A DNA stretch of 7,835 bases from an uncultured Eubacteriales bacterium. Its GTDB lineage: Bacteria > Bacillota_A > Clostridia > Christensenellales > Aristaeellaceae. How positions within the stretch are numbered: the stretch's first letter is position 1; each line of letters starts with the position of its first letter. Positions 1-7,835 of this stretch are shown here, in pieces. The notes beneath the pieces are model-generated. The model made no database searches. It was not told where the DNA came from and saw only the letters and a program-made list of their open reading frames with translations. The translations under genes were made by a program, and so were the position numbers. Location: the NCBI GenBank assembly GCA_902775835.1, contig CACYNZ010000175.1:1-7835 (forward strand), written 5' to 3'.

Positions 1-989
1 AAGACCGCCTGCCTGAATTTTTCTTCGCCGGTCTTCTGCCATGCATTGAGAAATCCCACAAGTGCTTCCGCCTGGACCCACCAGATCCGCGTCGTGTCAA
101 TGACGCCATTTTCCATTTCATTGGCAAATCCATGATCTGTCATGGCAAGCTCATAGGTTTTGTGAGCCAGATTCATTAATTTAGGCCGTATTCTCTGTGT
201 CAGATGTTCATCATTGAGAATCTCAAGTGTCCTGTCCATAAGCCAAGAGGTCTCAATATCATGCCCAAAAGAATGAAGATCAATCAAAGAATTCCATTCA
301 TTATCGAAGAATACTTCCTGCCGCTTCAACTGCTGATTGTAGATATGCGCTTCCCATGCATCAATGACTTCATACAGTTTCACGCGCACTTTTTCATTCT
401 GGCTCACGCGATACAGTTCTGTATAAGCTTCCAGTACATGCAGCAGCGTATTCATGGTTCTGAACGCCATAACGCCGTTTTCACTGAGCTTTTCATTGCT
501 TTCCGGACAGTAATCCCGCGTCATTGACTCGAGATATCCGATCTCATCGCGGAAACGGGTTTCAATCAGATCAAACAGGGCAAAAGCTTTTTCAAGCGCA
601 AACTGATTCCCCGCTGCATCTGCATAGGCAGAAAGAGCATATATCGCGAAAGCCTGATTATATGTATGCTTTGTTGAATCATATACCCTTCCATCAGGAT
701 GAACAGACCAGAACATTCCGCCGTATTCCATGTCTGACATCCGCAGCAGCATTTCCAGAGCATGATTGGCTTCATCCAGGAGCGCAGGGTCTCCCAGGAG
801 TTTATAGGCGCTGGAAAAGAAATACAAAAGACGGCTGTTAAGGATACAGCCCTTCACTGCTTTGGGCTTTCGATCCAGATCAAAGGTAACTTCTCCAATA
901 TAGCCCGGCCCCGCTGGATCCCTCAGGCTCCGCCAGAAAGGAATCAGACAGTTTTCAAGATGAAGCCTGGCTTCATTTCCAATAGCCAT
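1..989 (-). CDS. Cellobiose/mannobiose 2-epimerase (AGE family), C-terminus cut by window edge
   Basis: Translation of the minus strand from the ATG at 989 gives 329 residues with no stop before the window ends, so the gene is partial at its 3' end; the family is usually about 390-410 residues. It resembles cellobiose 2-epimerases (EC 5.1.3.11), cytoplasmic (alpha/alpha)6-barrel enzymes that interconvert glucose and mannose at the reducing end of beta-1,4 disaccharides such as cellobiose, lactose or mannobiose. Visible family motifs are ILNSR at 49-53, TKHTYNQAFAIYALS at 106-120, TMNTLLHVLEAY at 178-189, SFGHDIETSW at 240-249 and RIWWVQAEALVGFLNA at 301-316. From memory of Ruminococcus albus CE mutagenesis, H243, E246, W249, W304 and E308 coincide with residues reported as essential; the last catalytic histidine would lie in the missing part. 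A GGGGAG ribosome binding site sits 6 bases before the start and overlaps the stop region of the GH130 gene 12 bases upstream, so the two are co-transcribed. No signal peptide is seen. Cellobiose and mannobiose preference cannot be told apart from sequence. Confidence 0.93.
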   Translation of the reverse strand, partial: MAIGNEARLHLENCLIPFWRSLRDPAGPGYIGEVTFDLDRKPKAVKGCILNSRLLYFFSSAYKLLGDPALLDEANHALEMLLRMSDMEYGGMFWSVHPDGRVYDSTKHTYNQAFAIYALSAYADAAGNQFALEKAFALFDLIETRFRDEIGYLESMTRDYCPESNEKLSENGVMAFRTMNTLLHVLEAYTELYRVSQNEKVRVKLYEVIDAWEAHIYNQQLKRQEVFFDNEWNSLIDLHSFGHDIETSWLMDRTLEILNDEHLTQRIRPKLMNLAHKTYELAMTDHGFANEMENGVIDTTRIWWVQAEALVGFLNAWQKTGEEKFRQAV

Positions 990-1001
990 CGGTTTCTCCC
1001 C

Positions 1002-2030
1002 TTATCTGCGTCCTACTTCCAGATCAGTTTCTGTGACAACGGAATGTTTCTTTATATAGTCCACAACCAGATCAACCTGCGTAAATGCAAGGCCGACATA
1101 GGTATCCGCTGCGCCGTAGTAAATTGCAATCCGTCCGGTTTCCGTATCCTGCAGCGTCGCGCAGGGGAATGTGACATTCGGAACAAATCCGCGCTCTTCA
1201 TAAGGTTCTTCAGGCGTAAGAAGGTAATTCTCACAACGGTACAGAACCTTTGACGGCTCGTCAATATCAAGAATCGCGCCGCCAATTGAATACACAAATC
1301 CATTGCAGGTGCTGCTTACCCCATGATAGAACAGCAGCCAGCCTTCCGTCGTTTCAATAGGAGCTGCGCCACCTCCGATTTTCACCGACTCCCACCACCG
1401 GCTGCCGGCGCTCATCACATGCCTGTGTTTTCCCCAGTAAGTCATATCCGGACTTTCCGAAAGAAAAATATCACCAAACGGAGTATGACCGCTGTCAGAA
1501 GGTCTGGACAGAAGCAGGTATCTGTCATGGACCTTTCGCGGAAACAGAACAGCATTCCGGTTGAAGGGAATAAATGGATTTTCCAGCCGCACAAACGTCT
1601 TGAAGTCCTTTGTGCTTGCCATGCCAATTGACGCGCCATAGAAATCCTGGCACCATACAGCGTAATAGGTATCATCAATTTTAATCAGTCTGGGATCGTA
1701 CGCATAGCGAGGCATGAAGGATTCGCCGTTTTCGTCTACAAACGGAATCTTTTCTTTATCAATTTTCCAGGATATGCCGTCATCACTGCGTCCCAGATAA
1801 ATATATGGAATTCCGTTGACCTGTTCTCCACGGAGAACAGCGATAAAACCATCTTCCCAGGGGCATACCGCGCTGTTGAAAATTCTTGCCACGCCAGGAG
1901 CCGGATTCCTCGGGATTACAGGATTGTTGCTGTAGCGCCAGACAGGAGCATCATGCACGTCATTCGCCGGCCGATCCTGCCAGGGGATGTTCGGAAGCGG
2001 TCCACCAGTGAGAATTTTCACTTTATCCAT
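1002..2030 (-). CDS. GH130 beta-1,4-mannoside phosphorylase (mannooligosaccharide phosphorylase-like)
   Basis: The protein has 342 residues, the normal length for glycoside hydrolase family 130 subfamily 2, and no signal peptide, so it is cytoplasmic. These enzymes use phosphate to cleave a non-reducing beta-mannosyl residue and release alpha-mannose 1-phosphate. The five-bladed propeller motifs are present: NIPWQDRPA at 14-22, IFNSAV at 50-55, YAYDPRL at 109-115 with D112 as the predicted general acid, IPFNRN at 154-159, LFPRK at 162-166, LLSRPSDSGHTPFGDIF at 173-189, YHGV at 235-238 and IAIYYGAADT at 301-310. The closest remembered relatives are mannooligosaccharide phosphorylases (EC 2.4.1.319) and mannosyl-GlcNAc phosphorylases (EC 2.4.1.320), not the GH130_1 mannosylglucose phosphorylases. 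A longer reading from a TTG at 2048 is possible, but the ATG at 2030 with GGGAGGAG 8 bases upstream is the better start. It is first in an operon with the epimerase and is driven by a consensus promoter 144 bases upstream. The exact substrate is not settled by sequence. Confidence 0.93.
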   Translation of the reverse strand: MDKVKILTGGPLPNIPWQDRPANDVHDAPVWRYSNNPVIPRNPAPGVARIFNSAVCPWEDGFIAVLRGEQVNGIPYIYLGRSDDGISWKIDKEKIPFVDENGESFMPRYAYDPRLIKIDDTYYAVWCQDFYGASIGMASTKDFKTFVRLENPFIPFNRNAVLFPRKVHDRYLLLSRPSDSGHTPFGDIFLSESPDMTYWGKHRHVMSAGSRWWESVKIGGGAAPIETTEGWLLFYHGVSSTCNGFVYSIGGAILDIDEPSKVLYRCENYLLTPEEPYEERGFVPNVTFPCATLQDTETGRIAIYYGAADTYVGLAFTQVDLVVDYIKKHSVVTETDLEVGRR

Positions 2031-2038
2031 TTTTCTTT

Positions 2039-2046
2039 CTCCTCCC
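2039..2046 (-). promoter_or_regulatory. Ribosome binding site of the GH130 gene (sets its start)
   Basis: The minus strand reads GGGAGGAG, followed by eight bases and the ATG at 2030. This near-perfect Shine-Dalgarno lies inside the N-terminal extension that a TTG start at 2048 would give, so the ATG at 2030 is the supported start. Confidence 0.88.
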
Positions 2047-2173
2047 AATAAGCTTTTTCAATAGGTTCCTGTTCAGTCTTTCCTTCTGAGATACCCGTTA
2101 TTTCATTTCCTCTGTCTCAGACCAGCTGCGGTTAAGTTACTAATTAGCTTATTGTTACCATCTTTCTTCACGG

Positions 2174-2202
2174 ATTATAGTTTCCAGTGAATCGAGTGTC
2201 AA
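2174..2202 (-). promoter_or_regulatory. Consensus sigma-A/sigma-70 promoter for the GH130-epimerase operon
   Basis: On the minus strand TTGACA (2202-2197) and TATAAT (2179-2174) are both exact consensus hexamers separated by the optimal 17 bases. The predicted transcript starts near 2167, giving a leader of about 137 bases before the ATG at 2030. A catabolic operon with so strong a core promoter would usually need a repressor or other control, but no operator is proven here. Confidence 0.87.
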
Positions 2203-2204
2203 GA

Positions 2205-2220
2205 ATGGTTCGGCATGGTT
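2205..2220. repeat. ATGGTT direct repeat next to the leftward -35 box
   Basis: ATGGTT occurs at 2205-2210 and again at 2215-2220, a 10-base period that puts both copies on one face of the helix. The nearer copy starts 3 bases upstream of the leftward -35 hexamer. An inverted ACCAT follows at 2236-2240. The placement suits an activator or repressor site, but six-base repeats can arise by chance. Confidence 0.4.
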
Positions 2221-2239
2221 ATAGTATTTCACCGGACCA

Positions 2240-2282
2240 TTGTTCCACATTCCCGTCCTCATTCTTTACATGTTGTTCCACA
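2240..2282. repeat. Ten-base direct repeat TTGTTCCACA between the two promoters
   Basis: TTGTTCCACA occurs exactly at 2240-2249 and 2273-2282, a spacing of 33 bases or about three helical turns. The first copy overlaps CACATTC (2246-2252), whose reverse complement GAATGTG lies at 2283-2289 immediately after the second copy, so the region also has an inverted element. It lies upstream of both divergent promoters and may be a regulator-binding pair. No known operator consensus was recognised. Confidence 0.5.
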
Positions 2283-2318
2283 GAATGTGTCTTTTTCTTG
2301 TTCCCTTTCAGCCGCTCC

Positions 2319-2347
2319 TTGTGGATTCAAACTCCAGCTGTTATACT
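2319..2347 (+). promoter_or_regulatory. Extended -10 promoter for argH
   Basis: TATACT at 2342-2347 (5 of 6 to consensus) is preceded by TG at 2339-2340, forming an extended -10 element. A weak -35, TTGTGG, lies at 2319-2324 with a 17-base spacer. Transcription would start near 2354, leaving a leader of about 25 bases before the argH ATG at 2380. I looked for an arginine-repressor box near it and did not find a convincing one. Confidence 0.65.
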
Positions 2348-2379
2348 TTTCATATTCTGGCCTGAAGGGAGTATGAAAC

Positions 2380-3762
2380 ATGAAGCTTTGGGGAGGACGT
2401 TTTCAGAAAGGGACATCCGGACTCATGGATGATTTTCATTCAAGTATATCGTTTGACCAGCGTTTATTTGAAGAGGATATCCTCGGCTCAATTGCGCATG
2501 CAACCATGCTGGGCAAGCAGGGAATCATATCCGAGGCCGATACCCAGTCCATCATAGAGGGCCTGAAGGAAATACTGGCTGATGCAAAAGAAGGCAGCAT
2601 ACAGTGGCGAGTTGATGCTGAAGACATTCATATGAATGTTGAATCCATCCTGACCGAAAGAATCGGCGAAGCCGGAAAACGACTGCACACCGGAAGAAGC
2701 CGAAACGATCAAGTCGCTCTTGACATGCATATGTATGCCAGAAAAAGCTGCAAAGAAACCATAGCGCTTCTCGTTGAACTGATCAGCACCTTGATTCAGC
2801 ATGCTGAGCAGAACATAGATACCATTATGCCGGGATATACACATCTTCAAAAAGCCCAGCCGATAACACTGGCTCATCATCTTATGGCTTATGTGCAGAT
2901 GTTTCTGCGTGACCGCAAACGCTTTCAGGCAGCATATGACAGCAGCAATGTGTGTCCGCTTGGCAGCGGCGCTCTTGCCACAACCACCTACCCTCTTGAC
3001 CGTCAATTTGTAGCTGAACAGCTGGATTTTCCCGCCATCACCCAGAATAGTCTGGATGCTGTCAGCGACCGCGATTACCTGCTCGAATACATCTCTGCAG
3101 CGTCCATTGCCATGATGCATTTAAGCCGCTTCTGTGAAGAGCTTATCCTCTGGTCGTCTTCGGAATTTCATTTTGTGGAAATGGATGATTCCTTCTCTAC
3201 AGGTTCATCCATTATGCCGCAGAAAAAGAATCCCGATGCTGCGGAACTGATCCGTGGGAAAAGCGGGCGGGTATTCGGCGATCTGATGAGCCTCCTGACC
3301 ACCATGAAGGGCCTGCCCCTGGCATATAACAAAGATATGCAGGAAGACAAAGAGTCGTTTTTTGATGCCAGAGATACCCTGCTGGGATGCCTTTCTGTGT
3401 TCATCCCCATGATCAAATCCATCTCATTTGTTAAAGCCAATATGCGTTCAGGTGCTGCCGGCGGCTTTACAAACGCGACAGATCTCGCCGATTATCTGGT
3501 TGGCAAAGGACTGGCTTTTCGGGATGCCCATCGTATTGTCGGGCAACTGGTGGCATACTGCATAGAAAACGATAAGGCATTGAATGATCTGTCCCTGGCG
3601 GAATTCCAGAATTTTGATCCTGCATTTCGGGAAGATGTTTATTCTTCCCTCTCTCTGGAAAACTGTGTCATGCTTCGCAGTCTTCCAGGCGGTCCGGCAC
3701 CGGATGCTGTGCGTCTCAGTATTGAGCAGGCCAAGAAGATGCTGCTCTCCGAACCTCTTTAA
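2380..3762 (+). CDS. argH: Argininosuccinate lyase
   Basis: The 460-residue protein has the standard length for ArgH (EC 4.3.2.1), the cytoplasmic homotetramer that splits argininosuccinate into arginine and fumarate in the last step of arginine synthesis. The N-terminal MKLWGGRF is typical. HTGRSRNDQ at 103-111 is the first conserved substrate-binding region, and PGYTHLQKAQP at 151-161 carries the catalytic-region H155. GSSIMPQKKNP at 275-285 is the fumarase/aspartase superfamily signature, with S277 in the flexible catalytic loop and K282 in the active site. The C-terminal GGFTNATDLADYL at 361-373 is also family-typical. AAGGGAG at 2365-2371, eight bases before the ATG, supports this start. 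The gene is apparently monocistronic: it diverges from the GH130 operon and converges on the atp operon, and argG, its usual partner, is not in the window. No frameshift or missing key residue is seen. Confidence 0.98.
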   Translation: MKLWGGRFQKGTSGLMDDFHSSISFDQRLFEEDILGSIAHATMLGKQGIISEADTQSIIEGLKEILADAKEGSIQWRVDAEDIHMNVESILTERIGEAGKRLHTGRSRNDQVALDMHMYARKSCKETIALLVELISTLIQHAEQNIDTIMPGYTHLQKAQPITLAHHLMAYVQMFLRDRKRFQAAYDSSNVCPLGSGALATTTYPLDRQFVAEQLDFPAITQNSLDAVSDRDYLLEYISAASIAMMHLSRFCEELILWSSSEFHFVEMDDSFSTGSSIMPQKKNPDAAELIRGKSGRVFGDLMSLLTTMKGLPLAYNKDMQEDKESFFDARDTLLGCLSVFIPMIKSISFVKANMRSGAAGGFTNATDLADYLVGKGLAFRDAHRIVGQLVAYCIENDKALNDLSLAEFQNFDPAFREDVYSSLSLENCVMLRSLPGGPAPDAVRLSIEQAKKMLLSEPL

Positions 3763-3805
3763 TACCTTCTATCGCTGATTCCAAGTCAGCCGTTGAATGT
3801 GTAAA

Positions 3806-3848
3806 AATGCTCCATGGAAAAGGAGTCATTCCTTTTCCATGGAGCATT
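3806..3848. terminator. Shared bidirectional terminator between argH and the atp operon
   Basis: AATGCTCCATGGAAAAGGA (3806-3824) and its exact reverse complement (3830-3848) form a 19-bp perfect stem around the 5-base loop GTCAT. Read leftward, the stem starts 4 bases after the atpC stop and is followed by a run of five T, a classic intrinsic terminator. Read rightward, it lies 43 bases after the argH stop and is followed by the weaker CTCTTTAT. The two genes converge here, so one hairpin can serve both, with stronger termination expected for the atp transcript. Confidence 0.9.
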
Positions 3849-3852
3849 CTCT

Positions 3853-5666
<1,814 letters not shown>

Positions 5667-5692
5667 TCAACTCCTTGCATATCACAGGCTTC

Positions 5693-6541
5693 TTAGGAAC
5701 CTGCCACAATCTCTGTAATCTCCTGCGTAATTGCTGCCTGTCTTGCCTGATTGAATTTCAGACTCAGGTCTGCAATCATATCTTCTGCATTCTGAGTGGC
5801 TGCGTCCATGGCGGTACGTCTTGCCGCCTGTTCAGATGCCCGGCTTTCACACAGTGCGCCATACAGCACGCCGCCGAGATATTCCGGTATGATGGATTCG
5901 AATACAGATGTCGAATCCGGCTCATACAGAATTTCCTTTTTGTTTCCACCCTGATTTTCAGACACAGCAGACAGGGGAAGCAATGTACGTGTATTGGGAA
6001 TCTGCGAAAGCACGGAGACAAAATTCGTATATGCTATATGAATTTCACGATACTGTCCTTCCCGGAATGCCTTACAGAGAAGTTTTGCAATCGTGAAACA
6101 GTCACCGATGGTAACACCCTCAGCATACACATAACTTTCCGAAAACAAAGGAAAATGCCGTACACGGAAAAACTCCATGGCTTTCCTGCCAATGGGAAGC
6201 ACGGTTACATCTTTTCCCTGCATCTCTTTCAGACAATACTTAAAAATATTGCTGTTATAACCTCCGGCAAGTCCCCTGTCACCTGCAATCACAATGTAGG
6301 CTATTTTCTTCTGTTCCGGATCCACTGGACCCATATACGGAAGTCCGGATTCCGTAGATGCTTCTACAATATCCTGAATCACAGAATAAATGATTTCAAA
6401 ATACGGCCGCGAATCTTCGATGGTCGCCTGAGCATGTCTCAGCTTCGATGCCGCCACCATTTCCATGGCTTTGGTGATCTGCTTTGTGCTTTCCATGCTT
6501 CGGATGCGCCCTTTTATCTCTTTTGTGGATACACCTGCCAT
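5693..6541 (-). CDS. atpG: F-type ATP synthase, F1 gamma subunit
   Basis: The 282-residue protein is the gamma subunit, the rotor shaft inside the alpha3-beta3 ring. The N-terminal helix carries the family-typical IKGRIRSMESTKQITKAMEM and VAASKLR (about residues 9-35). The middle Rossmann-like domain includes YIVIAGDRGLAGGYN at about 81-95, and the C-terminal helix has SRASEQAARRTAMDAATQNA, the conserved gamma signature that forms the coiled coil with the N-terminus. The ATG at 6541 has AAGGAGG seven bases upstream; the same sequence begins within the atpA stop codon (TAAGGAGG), leaving only 12 bases between the genes. No defect is seen. Length and order (atpA-atpG-atpD-atpC) are standard. 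Confidence 0.97.
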   Translation of the reverse strand: MAGVSTKEIKGRIRSMESTKQITKAMEMVAASKLRHAQATIEDSRPYFEIIYSVIQDIVEASTESGLPYMGPVDPEQKKIAYIVIAGDRGLAGGYNSNIFKYCLKEMQGKDVTVLPIGRKAMEFFRVRHFPLFSESYVYAEGVTIGDCFTIAKLLCKAFREGQYREIHIAYTNFVSVLSQIPNTRTLLPLSAVSENQGGNKKEILYEPDSTSVFESIIPEYLGGVLYGALCESRASEQAARRTAMDAATQNAEDMIADLSLKFNQARQAAITQEITEIVAGS

Positions 6542-6553
6542 CCAGATGCCTCC

Positions 6554-7835
6554 TTACAAAGTAATACCGAACTCACCTAGCAGTTCCTTCAGAGCTGTCT
6601 TCAGCCGTTCTTCTTTTTCCGCATCCATCTTTCCGGTCGTACGGATCTGTTCAAGAACATCACTGTACCGCAGCTCCATGAATTCATTCAGGCGCTCTTC
6701 AAACTGAGGAATCTGATCCAGCGACAGCTTGTTCAGATATCCATGTACCACAGCATAAATGATGCATACCTGATCAGCAACCTCTACCGGCGATTCATTT
6801 TTCTGTTTCAGGACTTCAACAATTCTGGCACCCAGATTCAGTCTTGCCTTGGTATCCGCATCAAGATCTGACCCAAACTGAGCAAAAGACTGAAGCTCAC
6901 GATACTGGGAATAAAGAAGCTTCAGTGAGCCTGCCACTTTTTTCATGGCCTTGATCTGAGCATCGCCGCCAACGCGTGATACGGATACGCCAGGATTCAC
7001 AGCCGGCATGATTCCCGAATTGAAAAGCTCACTTTCCAGGAAAATCTGACCATCAGTTATGGAAATAACATTCGTCGGAATATATGCACTGATATCTCCG
7101 GCCTGTGTTTCAATGATCGGAAGAGCGGTCAGACTGCCTCCGCCGTTCTTGTCCGAAAGGCGCGCAGCCCGTTCAAGAAGTCTGGAATGCAGATAAAAAA
7201 CATCACCCGGATAAGCTTCACGTCCCGGAGGTCTGCGGATCAGCAGGGATATGGCTCGATAGGCGACAGCATGTTTGCTCAGATCATCATAGATGATCAG
7301 AACATCTTTGCCTTTATTCATAAAATATTCACCCATCGTGCATCCGGAGTATGGCGCTATGAACTGCATGGGAGACAATTCAGACGCACTTGCACTGACG
7401 ACAATTGTATAATCCATGGCACCATGAATCTGAAGATTCTGCACCACCTGAGCCACGGTTGACCGTTTCTGGCCTATGGCTACATAGATACAGAGGATAT
7501 TCTTCCCCTTCTGATTCATAATGGTATCTGTGGCAATTGTCGTTTTGCCGGTCTGCCTGTCGCCGATAATCAGCTCACGCTGTCCCCGGCCAATGGGAAT
7601 CATGGAGTCAATTGCCTTGATACCGGTCTGCAGGGGGGTATCAACGTGCTGGCGCTCTATAATGCCCGGAGCCACCTTCTCAATCGGATCATACCGGACA
7701 GGCTTGATCGGGCCCTTGCCATCAATCGGCTCTCCCAGCGCATTTACAACTCTGCCGATCAGGCTCTCACCAACAGGAACAGAAACAACTCTGCCGGTTC
7801 TCTTAACCTGATCGCCTTCCTTGATTCCCTGATCT
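6554..7835 (-). CDS. atpA: F-type ATP synthase, F1 alpha subunit, N-terminus cut by window edge
   Basis: The minus-strand frame is open from the window end at 7834 to the stop at 6554, giving 426 residues. The full subunit is about 500, so roughly 75-80 N-terminal residues are outside. An internal GTG at 7675 is not a start, because the typical alpha sequence ([13 protein letters not shown] and onward) continues upstream of it. The alpha subunit carries non-catalytic nucleotide sites and supplies the arginine finger to beta. Visible motifs are the P-loop GDRQTGKT at fragment residues 92-99, [33 protein letters not shown] (the VISIT-DG sequence) and VSRVGG, whose arginine is the finger. Just before it, [10 protein letters not shown] has methionine where almost all alpha subunits have arginine (IRPA). 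Residues of the C-terminal helical domain are intact to the end. Confidence 0.98.
   Translation of the reverse strand, partial: DQGIKEGDQVKRTGRVVSVPVGESLIGRVVNALGEPIDGKGPIKPVRYDPIEKVAPGIIERQHVDTPLQTGIKAIDSMIPIGRGQRELIIGDRQTGKTTIATDTIMNQKGKNILCIYVAIGQKRSTVAQVVQNLQIHGAMDYTIVVSASASELSPMQFIAPYSGCTMGEYFMNKGKDVLIIYDDLSKHAVAYRAISLLIRRPPGREAYPGDVFYLHSRLLERAARLSDKNGGGSLTALPIIETQAGDISAYIPTNVISITDGQIFLESELFNSGIMPAVNPGVSVSRVGGDAQIKAMKKVAGSLKLLYSQYRELQSFAQFGSDLDADTKARLNLGARIVEVLKQKNESPVEVADQVCIIYAVVHGYLNKLSLDQIPQFEERLNEFMELRYSDVLEQIRTTGKMDAEKEERLKTALKELLGEFGITL

Larger units (their letters stand above)
2031..2379. other. Divergent control region between the GH130 operon and argH
   Basis: This 349-base stretch holds no convincing gene. 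It contains two back-to-back promoters (leftward 2174-2202, rightward 2319-2347), a leftward leader of about 137 bases, and short repeats at 2205-2220 and 2240-2282. The leftward leader carries the 8-base palindrome CTAATTAG at 2140-2147 but no obvious riboswitch, T-box or terminator hairpin. A short open frame crossing the argH start in another frame (2187-2432) has no ribosome binding site or family resemblance and is not counted as a gene. Confidence 0.8.

Noticed and set aside
2031..2048. TTG start giving a six-residue longer GH130 protein
   Set aside because: The extra codons consist of the Shine-Dalgarno and spacer for the ATG at 2030, which is the natural start.
2144..2160. Very short reading frame (five codons) in the leader of the GH130 operon
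   Set aside because: Such mini-frames are expected by chance in AT-rich sequence, and it has no run of regulatory codons or attenuator hairpin after it.
2187..2202. Possible catabolite-responsive (cre) site overlapping the leftward -35 and spacer
   Set aside because: The central CG is present, but spacing and flanking bases miss the consensus on both strands.
2187..2432. An 81-codon plus-strand frame spanning the intergenic region into argH
   Set aside because: It has no good start signal, overlaps the argH start in a different frame, and crosses the predicted argH promoter, so it would not be fully transcribed.
2488..3120. A 210-codon minus-strand frame opposite argH
   Set aside because: argH is certain from its motifs, and this frame has no recognisable domain or upstream ribosome binding site.
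3774..3790. Small hairpin GCTGA...TCAGC after argH
   Set aside because: It has only five base pairs with a seven-base loop and no T-run; the 19-bp hairpin just downstream is the better terminator.

Overview
This window looks like an ordinary stretch of chromosome from a low-to-medium GC Gram-positive anaerobe, most likely a gut- or rumen-type member of the Bacillota (Lachnospiraceae- or Erysipelotrichia-like). The evidence is the strong AGGAGG-type ribosome binding sites, the sequence style of the F1-ATPase subunits, and a GH130 mannoside phosphorylase next to a cellobiose/mannobiose 2-epimerase. The assignment is an inference from protein resemblance; no rRNA or other marker is present.

Layout. 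(1) Positions 1-2030, minus strand: a two-gene catabolic operon. It reads from a GH130 beta-mannoside phosphorylase (2030 to 1002) into a cellobiose 2-epimerase family protein (989 to beyond position 1, C-terminus cut off by the window). (2) Positions 2031-2379: a 349-base divergent control region. It holds a perfect-consensus vegetative promoter firing leftward into the mannoside operon, an extended -10 promoter firing rightward into argH, and several short repeats that may be regulator sites. (3) Positions 2380-3762, plus strand: a complete argininosuccinate lyase (argH), the last enzyme of arginine synthesis, apparently transcribed alone. (4) Positions 3806-3848: a 19-bp perfect hairpin between two convergent transcription units, probably a shared terminator. 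(5) Positions 3853-7835, minus strand: the distal part of the F-type ATP synthase operon in the standard order atpA-atpG-atpD-atpC. atpA lacks its N-terminal part because the window ends inside it.

How the genes work together. The phosphorylase and epimerase fit the phosphorolytic route for plant beta-mannan fragments. The phosphorylase releases mannose 1-phosphate, and the epimerase can convert a reducing-end mannose to glucose (or glucose to mannose) in a beta-1,4 disaccharide. This saves ATP compared with hydrolysis plus kinase. ArgH and the ATP synthase are housekeeping functions with no evident link to it.

I see no CRISPR array, mobile element, phage gene, toxin-antitoxin pair, RNA gene or clear candidate for an undescribed system. 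The points of most interest are the regulatory architecture of the divergent region, the pairing of this GH130 subtype with an epimerase, and a few unusual residues at otherwise strongly conserved positions.
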